From Erinaceus europaeus (lineage: Eukaryota > Chordata > Mammalia > Eulipotyphla > Erinaceidae), in assembly GCF_950295315.1 (NCBI RefSeq), contig NC_080175.1, positions 84,447,566 to 84,511,565 on the forward strand: a DNA stretch of 64,000 nt, written 5' to 3'. Below are positions 1-12,559 of this stretch, in pieces. Position 1 is the first letter of the stretch, and each line of letters begins with the position of its first letter. A program made the translations under genes and the position numbers. The notes beneath the pieces were generated by a model. That model made no database searches and was not told the origin of the DNA. It was given only the letters and a program-made list of their open reading frames with translations.

Positions 1-949
1 AAGAGTATGAGATAGAAATAGTCACGCTGTAAAACCACTGTTTTTCAGTTCCAACAAAGGCTCCTAAGTTTATGCAAAACCTTGCTTTGACTTCAGATAG
101 TTTTTTTTTCCTAACTTGTAAGTAAGAAAAATTATATCATTTACCACAAAACAGGAAGGTTGAAAAGAATAACTTGTAAAATTATTTTATAGCACTTTGT
201 GAAAATAATGGAGTATATAAAAGCTAATAATAAATTTCACCTTCCTCAAAGAACACTGTAAATTTTCAGGCTCAGCTGATTTATTGCTAGAGCAAAAGTG
301 CTAAAGTTATAGACAAGAATTTTCTTTCCTGAAAAATCAGCAGTTAGGCTTTCTCTTTTAATGTGTCCTCAATAGAATTTATAATGGTCTACTTATCTAC
401 ATTAAGTGTAGAGTTTGTATAAATTTGAATTATCCTTTTAAATTTTCATGAATGAACTCTTCTTTAATTTGTGTGATCCTGTTTTATTATTCCCTTCTTA
501 TTAGAGGAAGGTTAGCCACATGAACAGACATATCTTTCACCAGCAGTAAAATTAAGAAACACATGTTTTCAGAAGAAGAAAGTTGATCTATTGGGGGTAG
601 GTTGAAACTGGTGTGGCCTAATTGAGTAGGTGTCAGAAATTGTGAATTTTAATCCCTTTCAAACACCACCTCATGCTACTGACTTGTGTGGCCTGAGGCA
701 AGTGATTTTTTTTTTTTTGCATTTAAGTGCATCCTTGGAAAGTTGAATAAAGTTAAATTTATTCTACAGAAAATAATAAACTTCATAAATTTTCTAGACT
801 TACATCATAAGAGCACTCTAAATATTAGAAACTGCACATATATTTCCCATTTTTGCAAACATTGTCAGAATTTTTATTGAAGGCCAATATAAAATTAGTC
901 TAGTGACAGAACACTTCATACTAGTTAAAATTACTGAAATATAAGCATT
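1..949. other. unassigned AT-rich intron sequence
   Basis: I see no gene, no clear repeat and no long tandem array here. Short T and A homopolymers are present. Confidence 0.6.
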
Positions 950-1255
950 TGGGGTGGCTGGGGGTGGCATAAGCAGTTAATGCACATAGTATTATGTGTA
1001 ACGACTGGGGTTCGAGCTTATATTTAGCAGGGATACTTCAGGAGTAATGATGAAGTGGGTCTGCAGGTAGTTATTTTTTCTCTCCTTCTCTACCTCCCCT
1101 TCTCCAAATTTCTCTCTGTCCTGTCAAATAAAATGGGGAGAGGGGGATTAAAAAATGGCCACCAGGAGCAGTAGATTCATAGTGCTGACACCAAGGCCCA
1201 GTAATAACCCTGGAGGCAATAAATAAAAATAATAATAAATAAATAAATAGATACA
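950..1255 (+). mobile_element. tRNA-type SINE, form A with 3' extension (old)
   Basis: The worn head reads GGTGGCATAAGCAGTTAATGC. The body CTCTCTGTCCTGTCAAATAAA is followed by the extension CAGGAGCAGTAGATTCATAG ... CCCTGGAGGCAATAAATAAA. Form A is the commonest family here: a tRNA-like head, a C/T-rich body, and either a GGGAATAAATAAATATT tail or this extension. Confidence 0.75.
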
Positions 1256-2579
1256 ATTTCTAACAGAGTTACACTTTTTAAAAATAAAATGTTGCATCAA
1301 CATGTTTTTTTTTTCCCTTCAATTTAAACTCAGGTTATCTCAAACAGTTAGCATTCCACTATAGAATTACAATGTTTACTTGATTTTTATTTATTCTCAT
1401 CTTTTAAATATCGTGCAGATCTTTCTTAAATTAATTAAAAATCAAGGCAATACTCAATTAGAAATAACCATTTGTAGACTCTATATTTTTTGCATACACA
1501 AGAATGACAATCTTAAAGTTACAAAAAATGGTTAGCAGTAATATCTCATTAGTAAATATTCATCTTGAATATGTTTTTCTCTAGCATGAGGGATTTTAAA
1601 ATTATCATTTAGAAACAGCCTTTCCCTGTTATTTTGGGTCCTGGTTTCCAGGGAGAGCAGCAGGACTGTGACTTTAAGTGTCAGTCAGTGATGCCCAAGC
1701 CTTTCTTTTTTTAATGAGAATAGGAGTCCAGACTGAATAAATCAAGTTTCTTCCTCTCTGTCTGAGAGAGTAACATCTGAATTAGTCATAGTGTAAAATA
1801 GCCAAGGATAATTAATTATATGCTTTCAGTCAACCTTCATTCATTTCCAATTCAAGTACACAGATTTTTTTTAACACACTGGCAAAGAACATTGCAATGA
1901 TTTTCATCTTAACTTTCTTGAAAGTCATATCATAACTTCCTGTAGTGTTTATAATGTATCTATTGACAGGATAAATTTACCTACTCTCTTGTTTAGTTAT
2001 CACTCATCATCTATTACATGTTTTACTTCATTTCATTTTTTATCTCTTAGAAATTACCTGATTTCTCTTCAATGACTTTCTAATAGTCCACAAATTTTCT
2101 TATGGCTGTTAAGAAAAATTATATTCAAAGGAATATGAAAATAGCAATGTCCTCTAAATTTAAAAATATTTTATTTTCTTCCCTTTAACAGTTTGGGGTG
2201 GTACTTTTTCAGTATTTTTTTTTAACTCTGCAGCTTTAATTCCTTCAATTTTTCTACTTACAGATTGGCATAAAGTATCTTTCAATATATAGTGCCCCTT
2301 TCTTCTCATTATAACAGATTTCATTCCACCCTGAATAAATACATACATTTTTCATAATTTTATTTTCTACAATATTGAATATTTATAAAGTTCTATCATG
2401 TTGCTTCATCCGAGTGACTAGCTCTTTATCCAGATTTATTTTTCCATCTGACTTGGAACTTTGGAGCCTCAGGCACAAAAATCTCCTAAAAGCTTAGACC
2501 AAGGAGAACAGAAGCAACTGGTGGCATTACTTTATAAGATATAACTATTAGAAAATAGCATAAAAGGGTATAAATTATG
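1256..2579. other. unassigned AT-rich intron sequence
   Basis: No open frame of note and no repeat family I can name. Poly-T runs occur near 1305, 1866 and 2216. Confidence 0.55.
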
Positions 2580-3215
2580 GTGAGCTCTTGTATGCTACAG
2601 CAAATCCTAACAATGAGATTTTCAAAGTTAACCTACTTGCCAAATGATTTGGTTATAGCAATAACTATCTATTGCCTTCTTAATCCCTAAGACAGCAGGA
2701 ACCTTCCCCTTTCTCTGTAAAGCCCATATTTCTCCCAGTCCTGAAACCTCTAGGGCAAGAATCACTTTCCTGCATGCTCCTCCCAATTTACCAACTGATA
2801 TTGCACCTGTAGACCCCAACATAATCAATGCAACCAGTCCCACCTCAGCATGTTTCACTTCGGACTCTATCCAGAGGCCCCTATAGGACCTTTGTCTTCA
2901 ATGTGGGTCAACAATGTGTCCTGGAGTCCTGCCTTCCCAGAACTCTGCCCCACTAGAGAAACAGAGAGACAGGCTGGGAGTATGGATCAACCTGTCAAGC
3001 CCATGTTCAGCGGGGAAGCAATTACAGAAGCCAGACCTTCCGCCTTCTGCACCCCATAATGACCCTGGGTCTCCCAGAGGGATAAAGAAGAGCAAAACTA
3101 TCAAGGAAGGGGATAGGATACTGAGTTCTAGTGGTGGGAATTGTGTAGAATTGTACTACTATTATCCTATGGTCTTGTCTGTGTCTCCACTTTATAAATA
3201 AAAACTTAATTTAAA
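2580..3215 (+). mobile_element. L1 3'-end segment, deleted subfamily
   Basis: It shares CAGAACTCTGCCCCACTAG, GGGAAGCAATTACAGAAGCC and GGTGGGAATTGTGTAGAATTG with the other L1 3' segments of the window and ends in an A-rich tail. It lacks a large internal block found in the copies near 44.1-45.4 kb and 51-52.8 kb. The copy at 22.5 kb skips the same block at the same point. Confidence 0.75.
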
Positions 3216-3276
3216 AAAATAGAAAATCTTTCCTATAACCATTATGCTATATCTCTAGCCCAGAGTCGAGATTCTT

Positions 3277-3551
3277 TTTAATTTTTTTTATATTTATTTT
3301 TCCTTTTGTTGCCTTTTTTGTTTTTTATTATTGTTGTTGTTATTGATGTCATCGTTGTTAGATAGGACAGAGAGAAATGGAGAGAGGAGGGGAGACAGAG
3401 AGGGGGAGAAAAAGACACCTGCAGACCAGCTTCACCACCTGTTAAGCGACTCCCTTGCAGGTGGGGAGCTGGGGGCTCAAACCGGGATCCTTACGCCGGT
3501 CCTTGAGCTTCGTGCCATGTGCACTTAACCCACTGCCCTACAGCCTGACTC
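3277..3551 (-). mobile_element. tRNA-type SINE, form A
   Basis: Read on the minus strand it opens GGGGAGTCAGGCTGTAGGGC and has the C/T body and a TAAAAAT-like tail. GAGATTCTT occurs on both flanks (3268-3276 and 3560-3568), which I take as a worn target-site duplication. Confidence 0.88.
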
Positions 3552-3579
3552 CCCAGTTTGAGATTCTTAAGAGTGTTGG

Positions 3580-3836
3580 GGGGTGGGACGGGGGGTTCGG
3601 GCTATAGTGCATGTGGCACAAAGAGCAAGTACTGGTGTAAGGATCCCAGTTCAAGACTCCAGCTCCCCACCTGCAGGGAGGGGGGCTGCCTTACAAGCAG
3701 TGATGGGAGTCTAGATGTGTCTATCTTCCTTTCTCTCCTCCTCTCTGTCTTCCCTTTCTCTTTTGATTTCTCTCTGTCCTAGGATTCATAATGCAGGCAT
3801 TGAACCCCGGTGATAACCCTGGGGGATTTTTTTTTT
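3580..3836 (+). mobile_element. tRNA-type SINE, form A with 3' extension
   Basis: The head TATAGTGCATGTGGCACAAAG is followed by AAGGATCCCAGTTCAAGACT, a worn B box. The C/T body then leads straight to ATTCATAATGCAGGCATTGA and CCCTGGGGGATTTTTTTT. It lies tail-to-head close to the minus-strand copy on its left. Confidence 0.8.
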
Positions 3837-4796
3837 AATGCAAGACAGATGTAAATTGGGAGGCGAAGTGCTCACTCTTGTGGGTCAGTTGATGCCCCCC
3901 ACATTCATACAGATAACTTTGGAATGCAACCTTATACATATATAATTAGTTAAGATGAGGTCTTATTTTACTATTACATTAGGGTGGACTTCAAAGAAAA
4001 CAAAGTGGACACACACACATATACATATACAGGGATGAGGGCAGTGTGACTAAAACACAAACTGGAATGATACAATTATAAACTAAGGAACACTAAGTAA
4101 CCAGAAAAAATCTAGAGGCTATAAAGAGCAAAGAAAATTGCTAAAATCTTCAGTAGAAATACAGCCTAGTCAATACCTTAACTTCAGATTATTAGCCTCT
4201 AGAATGTTGAGAATACATTTTTGTTGTTAAATTTTTAGTGATTTGCCACAGCAGCTCTAGGAGATTAATTCATCTTGTCTCAAGCGCAAAATACCTTGAG
4301 ATATTTTGGGTTGCATCAAGTTTAGATATTGATAACAGGTCTGTGGTGAGCCAAAAGTTGTGTTTCCTCGTTAGGCAGATAGAAAAATCATGGTGGTTTA
4401 TTTATTTTTTTAGTTTAGTTTTATTTACTTGAGTTTTTCAGTGAAAAACCAAAATTGTAGCTGTATTATACTATATATTATGCCTTACCTCTGGATATAG
4501 GTCTTTAACACTTAATTTAAATGAAATCCTATCAGTAGTACATAGGTAGTATATTATTCTACTGTTATCTAATGGTTTGAATGTTTTTTATAGATGATGC
4601 TACAATGCATGAATGTGTTTCAGAAGTGGATATGTCAGAATCTGTGTACTTGAAGAGTAAAGGTAGCACTGCTTTTTAAAATTTCTGTTAGTATTACTTT
4701 AGTTAGTGGCAGAGAGAAATAATAGTGGCAGATACCACTCAGCAATGAAGCATCCTTTAATGTGGTGGGAGCAAGGTTTAAATAATTATTTTTTGT

Positions 4797-4945
4797 GGTC
4801 CGGGAGGTGGCACAGTGATAAAGCTTTAGATTCTCAAGCATGAGGTCCCGAGTTCGATCCCCGGCAGCACATGTGCCAGAGTGATATGTGGTTCTTTCTC
4901 TCTCCTCCTATCTTTCTCATAAATAAATAAAATTAAAAAAAATTC
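4797..4945 (+). mobile_element. tRNA-type SINE, form C
   Basis: Form C is a shorter SINE (~150 bp) with head GTGGTCCGGGAGGTGGCACA, middle CATGAGGTCCCGAGTTCGAT (B box) then CCCCGGCAGCACATGTGCCA, and tail ATAAATAAATAAAATT. This copy is well preserved. Confidence 0.88.
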
Positions 4946-5124
4946 TTGAGAGTTTACTTTAAAATATCTGGAAATGTTTTTTTGTTAAACATATTTTTAC
5001 AAAATACCATTGATTATCTATCATATATAAACTTTGTGCTGAGTGTCAGGTGAGAATGATATATGCATAAATTTCCCCGTGCTTATACAGAGCATGCAAG
5101 TCAGTAGCAGATAAACAAGAAACA

Positions 5125-5295
5125 TGGCCCAGGAGATAGAGCAGCTGGTAGCACAGCAGAAATTCATGCCTGAGGCAACAGAAGTCCTAGGTTCAATCAT
5201 CACCACTATAACCTAGGCCTGACTTTAATTCTCTGTCTTTTTCTCCTCTTCTCTTTCACTAAAGAAACAAATGAATGACTTCTTTAAAAAAAAAT
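5125..5295 (+). mobile_element. tRNA-type SINE, form C (diverged)
   Basis: GGCCCAGGAGATAGAGCAGC resembles the form C head. CCTAGGTTCAATCATCACCA is the B-box region. A C/T body and an A-rich end follow. Confidence 0.65.
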
Positions 5296-6694
5296 AAGAA
5301 AACCAACAAGTAATTTAAAACAATTTAAATATCATAAAGAACAAGGAAAACTATATTTTTAACTTTTTGGTCAAGGAGCAATAATTGTGCATGTGACTTT
5401 TAACTAAAGGCTGATGTATTCAAAGAAATTAAATAATCAGAGAATAAGAAGTTAGCCCTGTGGTATTAATCACTGTATATGCAAGACAGCCTAAGCAAGG
5501 ATTTACATTGCTAAATGTATCCAGGTGAAAAGATGCATAAAGTTTAAAACCATTATATTTTTGTAAAAGCAGAAAATATATAATCATCTTCAGCAAATTT
5601 TCAAGTAAGAGTTGAAATTTTCAAGGTAAGCGTTCTTAAAAACTGAATTTGAAAATAAGCACCATCACTGACTTCATGTATCATCTCATCAGCCTCCAGA
5701 AACCCTTGTTGAAAATTAAAGGGTATCCTAAGAAGAAAAGCTAGCTCAGCCAGAATTCCACAGTCCTTTGTTGGAATATAAGTCACAGAAGGAAATGTGC
5801 AAAGAAAAGATGACAGCGGGACACCTAAGCAGCTGTGATGTGTTGAGAAATAGCAGGACAGTCTCAAGGAAATGCAGCAGAGGCCCAGAGTCCAAACAGG
5901 AAACAATGGCAAACAGCAGTCATTCCTGGATCAGTCTGGCCTGGGGTGGGGGGTGAGGGGTGGATTTTGACTGAGTGCAAAACAAAAAGGCAAAGAAAGT
6001 AGTAATCTTATGTTCTGTCAACAGAGTCTGCAGTAGCAAGCTGAAGAATATTTTATGTTTCTTGCTGGAACTTTAAATCAATCTGCATGTAGAAGATGAT
6101 CAGAAACAGTCATTTCTTCGTGCACCACATTTTTCATTTCTCATACTGAAACTTACAGTATTTGCTAGTTAATTCAACACTTATTTGGGGAATTTCTCCT
6201 AATGTACAAACATTTATCTAGCCTCTTGGCATAATTCATAAAGAAAATAAAGATCATTCTAGCCAGGAAGATAAACAATAGATGCAGTGCTGGTGACAAT
6301 TTTTTGTGATGATTGAAGGAATTAAGTGCTATAAAAAAGAAAGTTGTGCAAGCTAATAAATAAACTTGGGACTGCTGTGGAGTGATGGCATATGGTAGTT
6401 CTAATAGATACATATCCAGAGGAATATCAGAGAAAAATATTGGAGTAGAAATTTGAAGATGGGACATGGCCACAAGCATCAACAAGATGACCATAAAGAA
6501 AGCAGTGTTGATCATCATATATTGAAATAGAGTTAATGTTGCAGAATTTTCAAAAAAAAAATCATACCACATTCCAACATAGAGTTCATTCAGCTTTCTT
6601 GGGAAAACAGAGAGAGAGAGAGAATATTATAAAGACCAGGCAGCTGATACTGGTCCAGTATAATATATATTTATATATGTTATATAATATATAT

Positions 6695-7022
6695 AACGCA
6701 GTGGGTAGCGCAGTGGGTTAAGCACACAAGGTGCGAAGCGCAAAAACTGACATAAGGATTCCAGTTCAAGGCCCCGGCTCCCCACTTGCAGGGGGAGTCA
6801 CTTCACAAGTGGTGAAACAGGTTTGCAGGTGTCTATCTCTCCCCCTCTCTGTCTCCTCTCCTCTTATCCACCAACAAGGACATCAATTACAATAACAATA
6901 ATAACCACAACAATGATAAAACAAGGGCAACAAAAGGAAAAAAATTGCCTCCAGGAGCAGTAGATTCGTGGTGCAGACACTGAGCCCCAGCAATAACCCT
7001 GGAGGCAAAAAATTAAAAAAAG
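6695..7022 (+). mobile_element. tRNA-type SINE, form A with 3' extension
   Basis: The head GTAGCGCAGTGGGTTAAGCA carries an A box that fits TRGYNNARNNG. The start is partly doubled (GCAGTGGGTAGCGCAGTGGG). The body and CAACAAAAGGAAAAAAATTG are followed by the extension AGTAGATTCGTGGTGCAGAC. It follows a TA-rich stretch at 6660-6694. Confidence 0.9.
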
Positions 7023-8514
7023 AAAACATATAAGCATAATTCAAATTTCATAATGTTTTTCTATAAATTTTATATGATTGCCATTTGGCCTAAGGTGATT
7101 TGAAACGACACTGCCTGCCCTTGGACTTAGATATAAGTATAAGGTCTCAAGGGAGAAAGATTCTTGTTCACTACTCTGCAGTTAAAACAGATGAGATTGT
7201 AACATTCCGGACAAATTGAATGGATATTGAGGTGATTATGCTATGTTTAAATAAATAAAGTGGTCAATGACTACAGTATATTTGATAATATTTTAAATTG
7301 TTATAGTTGAGAATGTTAGACATTCTTTTTTATGATTCTCAATCCAAAATGTGTAATAGATTAAATGTGGCAAAAAGCAAGTATTTCAACTCTACAGTGC
7401 TTGGTCATGAGCTAATGATATTATGTGCTGGTTTTTTTTTTTTTTAACTTCTTTCCATTTTTATAGTTCAACTAAACTATAATTTTAAATATTTTAGCAG
7501 TTTTCTCAGTGATAAACCTCATTAAGTGAATGTTATACCTAAGTCTATATGATATGAAGTTTATGCTGAAGAAATGTTACATACACAGAAACTCCTGACA
7601 TCACTCCTATTTATTAAAAAGAATAGCTTTTACATTTTTCCAGAAACTGACAATTGAGCTGAAACTCTTTTGTTAGACTAACATTCCAATAAACAGACTT
7701 GTATACTTAAACTAGAAGCTATTATATATGTCTTCACAGAGACTAAGGGAAAGGCTACTTTCATGACTAAAGTCTGCCCACAGCCAGATATTTTTTTGAA
7801 ATCTTTCATTTTTATTCTTAAAAAAGAAGTGTAGGTGAAGAAGTAGGGTATTGTGTGAGTAGAAATCATATCTTTCAAACTTATAAATCTGTTATTTCAG
7901 AGAAAATCTCCAGAGTTTCTCAAATAAAGGCAGGCATCTTTTTCTGTCACATACTTGAGGAATTTTAACTCTAAAATGAGGTTTATTTAGTCACTTGAAA
8001 AAGAAAAGAAACCAAACTACTAAAGGCTATAATTTATAGTTATTATCAGGGAAAACTTTTCTTTTTAAAATGTAAACCTATAACTCCTGCTGGGATCAGA
8101 AGTATCATTTGCACAACTCTTTTAACCAGTTCATCTCTCCACTTGTCGATTCATAAATCTTTTTCTATTACTTGAAATAACCAGATGACACTTGGGAACG
8201 GTATTAAATTGGGGGAGGTAAAATACGTTTAAAGCAAACAAGCTCTCTAGCAGAAACATACCATACCAATATTTTCCTTGAACTACATCTTTTCTACCAT
8301 TTTATTAAAGAAAAGACAAGATCATATTAAATACACGGAATGAATAACATATGACTATACAACATGTGAATTTATGTTGTGTTCTTAGAGATGAACAATG
8401 AGTTCCCTATAAGCACTATTTTTCATGCTATTCACAGTTATTAAGAAAGAAAATGAAACATTTGAACAATACTTTAAATTATTCTCTTTCATGAAATAAG
8501 TAACTATTTAACAA
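7023..8514. other. unassigned AT-rich intron sequence
   Basis: No gene or nameable repeat is visible. A T-run lies near 7432-7445. Confidence 0.55.
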
Positions 8515-8668
8515 TACAGTGTCTGGGAGATGACTTAGAAGATGCAGAGTAAGAGTTGCATGATGTGGGCTTGAGTTTGATCCCTGGTGCTCTGTTTTCC
8601 ATGGAAGAGCATAAGTTTGGTTTCTGTTTTTCAATGAATAAATTAATAAATTATTAAAATAAAATATG
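8515..8668 (+). mobile_element. tRNA-type SINE, form C (old)
   Basis: GTCTGGGAGATGACTTAGAA is a worn head. GGGCTTGAGTTTGATCCCTG is the B-box region. The tail is TAAATTAATAAATTATTAAA. Confidence 0.6.
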
Positions 8669-9847
8669 AGTATACACAAATTTCAAGGTTTCTAATAATT
8701 TGGGACTTGAATAAAAATCAAGGATAAAAATGTGAGTGGGTCGTCTAGTGAATGGGATACGATTTTTTTTCACACAAATGTATTTTGCATCTGTACTCCA
8801 CTTGTAGGCTTTTATTTATTTATTTATTTTTTACTCGCATAGCCCAATATATAAAAAAATCTCTTCTTCTCTTCTGGAATTTAGTCTAGCATAATATATG
8901 TTTAAATATGTTCCAAACCAGCACTGGAATTCAACATTTCTCAAAGAATTCAATGAAACATTAATTATCATTGTTCTTGGCAAGCACATGTGGAAATTTG
9001 GAAATGGTTTGCAGTATGAGAAATATATGGAATCACATTTACTTTGCAAAGATTTCATATTTCTTGTTTTAAAAGAAATGCTCCTTTAACTATGGTATGT
9101 TTCACCTTACAATTTATTGTTGCAGAATAGAAGATCTATAAGGATATAAGAGAAAGTATAAATCAGAATTTCTTTCTCTTAAGATGTTTATGCCATAGTT
9201 AATTTTATCCACATGTAGTCAGTTAAAAAGACAAAGCAAAATACTGTAACTAACAATGAAAATGTATATAATTAATTAAAAATGTACTGAGATACTTGGA
9301 ATGATATAGTGTAAAAATATAAATTTCTATTGAATGTAATTCATGGTTGTAATGCTAATCAATTTGAATCTTTTCAGTAACACAAAACATCATGAAAGAG
9401 TGGAGAAATTCCAATGAGTTGTTATATGTTGAACAACAAAAGTCTGGATATTATCATGAATTGTACAAGATTTCTTAATACATTTATCTTTACAGTAATG
9501 TGAGAGTTGAAAGATGGTAGGATCTATAATCATAGTGATCTTTATTTAAATTAGTACTGTAAGCTTCGCTGATTATGTTACCTTGGAAAAGTGACATTAT
9601 GCCTCTGAATTGCATTTCTTTCTCTACTAAGTAGATGTATACTACCAAACTTCGCAGTTGAAATACAATGTAAAATATACATATAATATACTTTAAAGCA
9701 TTTTATTAGTCATTCTTAAATGGCACTCTCAGTGTTTAATGTAAATTTATAATGGGATTAGTGCAGTGATTGAAACTTTCATTACTTTCTATGATTTATC
9801 AAATTAATCTTTAAAAGAAATAACCATTATCTATTAGAAAATAAAAA

Positions 9848-10261
9848 ATGCCACTAACTGTAATTCCCATCAATCTGATCTGGGGCCTATATTTAGCACA
9901 AGGGTCTGTGTAACCTCTGCATTCCTGTAAGTCTGAGGTCGTATCTCTTTGGTCATAGCTAGGAACATTCTAGGCTGTAACCATTTCAGGACCCATCTTC
10001 TTCAAGTATCAAAGTATGTAGACACAGCCTCCCTTCGGAGAATGGGACAATACCTAACCATTGTTTTTCTACATTGGGGGCAAGGTCCCTATAGAGGCCC
10101 ATATGTAGAACCATGATGTTGTTCCTGATGGAGATAACCATTGATGGTGGAGAGAGGGATCTGTTAGAAGTCTAGGCCCATCATATCTATGTGGGAATCC
10201 CAGGAATTTCCTGACTGGGGCCCCATATGATGGGGTGGCCTGATAGTGACTAAGACAGCCA
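9848..10261 (-). mobile_element. inverted 5' part of a 5'-inverted L1 insertion
   Basis: This stretch runs antisense to the L1 3' segment. GATCTGGGGCCTATATTTAG and AGAGAGGGATCTGTTAGAAG match the plus-strand order at 44.8-45.1 kb (antisense) and the reverse complement of 51.8-51.9 kb. It meets the sense part at about 10261. Confidence 0.7.
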
Positions 10262-10945
10262 AATCACATAGATGGGGTTTTCAGTTAATGGTATTTATGT
10301 ACCCTTCCCATATTTGGGAGCTACTCTCTTCCCTGATCCAGCTTCCTACTCCTATTTGCAACTCTGACACTATTTCCTCAGACAATACATTTAGCCCACC
10401 AGCACGTTAGTTGTCAGGCTCAGGCAAAATTAGTAAAGTCATGGATCCCTTAGAATATACCAAAAATAGACTATCTAGTTTTTTCCACAATAGAGACCCC
10501 AATTCTCTTCTGCTCTATTCTTACCTTTAGGTTCCTGCTTATTAAACAATTTGTTCTTCTTTTTATCTTAATACTTTTAAACCACCAAGGTGCAGGCGTT
10601 TGTATGATGCTAACCTAACTTCCCTGGGCAGATGAACTCACCAGAGTCCTGGAACCCCACCTCTCCAGAGTCCTACCCCACTATGGAAAGATAAAAAAGG
10701 CTGAGAATATGAATAGACATGTCAGTGCTCATGTCCAGTGGAGAAGCAATTACAGAAGCCATATCTTCCACCTTCTGCTCCCTATAATGATCCTGGGTAC
10801 ATACTACTAGAAGGGTAAAGAATAGGAAAGCTTTCAATGGAGGAGATGGGACACAGAACTCTTGTAGTGGGAATTGTGTTGAATTGTACCTCTCTTATCC
10901 AATGGACTTGTTGATAATTATTAAATCAATAAAACAAATAAAAAA
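10262..10945 (+). mobile_element. sense 3' part of the same L1 insertion
   Basis: CCCATATTTGGGAGCTACTC, AGCAATTACAGAAGCCATAT and GGGAATTGTGTTGAATTGTA are in sense order, followed by an A-rich end at ~10925-10960. The first ~27 bases repeat, in the other orientation, the outer end of the inverted part, as twin-primed reverse transcription can leave. Confidence 0.75.
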
Positions 10946-11394
10946 TAAAAAAATTAACCTGAAAAGCAATGTTTCCCCAGAAGGTTCTGATTTGAAAGTG
11001 TCTGATTATTTGCTTTTTTTCCTGTTCATCTTATGATTTGAGTGATGTTAATGTAATAAAAGACAAATAATCTGACAAGAGTATGTAGAAACATCTGCTT
11101 AACAAATTTATGAATGTTTAGGATTCCGAAGAAAAAGTAATTATATATAATTCTCTCTATATAACTGCTTAGCTGTAAGACTGAAAATTTTAGTTCCAGT
11201 CCAGAAAATGAATTCCACATCTAATATTTCTAAAAATTCTATGAAAGACACTTATTAACATTTGGTAAATAGGAGGCTCCAAAAGACAGATGAGAATTTT
11301 CTTGGATAAATATGAATAATCCTTGTAAAGTCTGTGGTCTGCTACAATATCACCAAGCATCCATTTGGAGAAATTTTATCATTGTATGGATATA

Positions 11395-12487
11395 ATTACT
11401 TTTTATTTTTATTTTTATTTTTATTGGGGGCGAGAATGGTTTACAGTGCAGTTACTCACACCTAGGAATAGTTTCTCATCTCCTTGTCACATCATGCAAC
11501 AGGATCTCAAGTATCCCTCCACCCACTCTCCCCCTTTCCTATCCCGAAGTCCTTTGCTTTGATGCAATACAACATACTCAGTACAAATATCTTTATTTCC
11601 CTAGTTTCTCTTGTAAGTTAGGCAATTTAGCATTTGGCATTCTCTTTTTTTTACTTATTTCACTTAACATGATATCTTCAAAAACTACCTAAGATGCAGC
11701 AAAGGAGACAGTTGCCCCACTTTAAACAGCTGAATAGCACTCCACTGGGCACATATGCTACTATTTTCTTAGCCTCTCCTCTATCATTGGGCACCTGAGT
11801 TACTTCCAAGTTTGGGCTATTACAAATTCTGCTGCTAAACATAGATATACACAGATCTCTTCTGACAGGTGTTTTTGTTTGTTGTTTGTTTGTTTTTTCT
11901 TGTGGGTAAATCCCCAGGAGTGAAATTGCTGGGTCAGAGGATAGGTCCATTTGTAGTATTCTAAAAAATCTCCAGTTTTCCACAAAGTTTGGATCAATTT
12001 ATATCTCCACCAGCAGTACAAAAGTGTCCCTTTTTCCCCATAGCCAATCCAACATTTGTTGTCACTGTCCTTTCTGATGTAAGACCTCCTCACAAGTAGC
12101 CTTTCATTGTTGTTTTTATTTGCATTTCTCTGATAGTCGGTTACTTTGAGCAGTTTCGCATGTGTCTGTTGACCTTCTGGGTCTCTTCCTTGGTCAAGAT
12201 TCTGTCCATGCCCTCTCCCCATTTTCTGATGAGTTTATTTTCTTGTCATGTTGTTATTTCAGTTATTGCTGCTAAGTTTACTGAGTTCTTTCCATATTAT
12301 GGTTATTATAATTTATCTGAAGTATATTTGGGTGAGAGTAGCTTTTTGCTCTGGATTATTTATTTCTCTGCTGTTGGACTGGAGTCTTTGAAGGCAGTTC
12401 CAGAGCACAGATCATGAAATGTTCTGCCAATGTTCCCTTTTATGAACTTGGTAGTTTCTGATCTAATGCCCATGATTTTGATCCAAC

Positions 12488-12490
<3 letters not shown>
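11395..12490 (-). mobile_element. L1 ORF2 3' portion, decayed
   Basis: Minus-strand frames show L1 ORF2 C-terminal sequence broken by frameshifts: a piece with LLVRRSYIRKDSDNKCWIGY and CWWRYKLIQTLWKTG (11800-12222), and LSSDPAISLLGIYPQE (around 11900-11980). It ends in a short 3' UTR and a TTTTTA-type run at 11398-11424, the complement of an A-rich tail. It is 5' truncated at the TA repeat. L1 ORF2 encodes endonuclease and reverse transcriptase; this copy is dead. Confidence 0.88.

Positions 12491-12491
<1 letters not shown>

Positions 12492-12546
<55 letters not shown>
12492..12546. repeat. (TA)n microsatellite
   Basis: About 27 uninterrupted TA units, at the 5' boundary of the L1 piece. 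Confidence 0.97.
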
Positions 12547-12547
<1 letters not shown>

Positions 12548-12559
12548 TGAAGTTACACA

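Noticed and set aside
5601..5912. 103-codon minus-strand open frame
   Set aside because: No recognisable domain and no link to the neighbouring frame at 6174-6572. Treated as chance.
6174..6572. 132-codon minus-strand open frame rich in hydrophobic residues
   Set aside because: I recognise no family. The frame is open upstream of its first Met with no splice or promoter context, and frames of this size are expected by chance in 64 kb of AT-rich DNA. A processed pseudogene is possible; a blastp hit with aligned length over 80 residues would change my mind.
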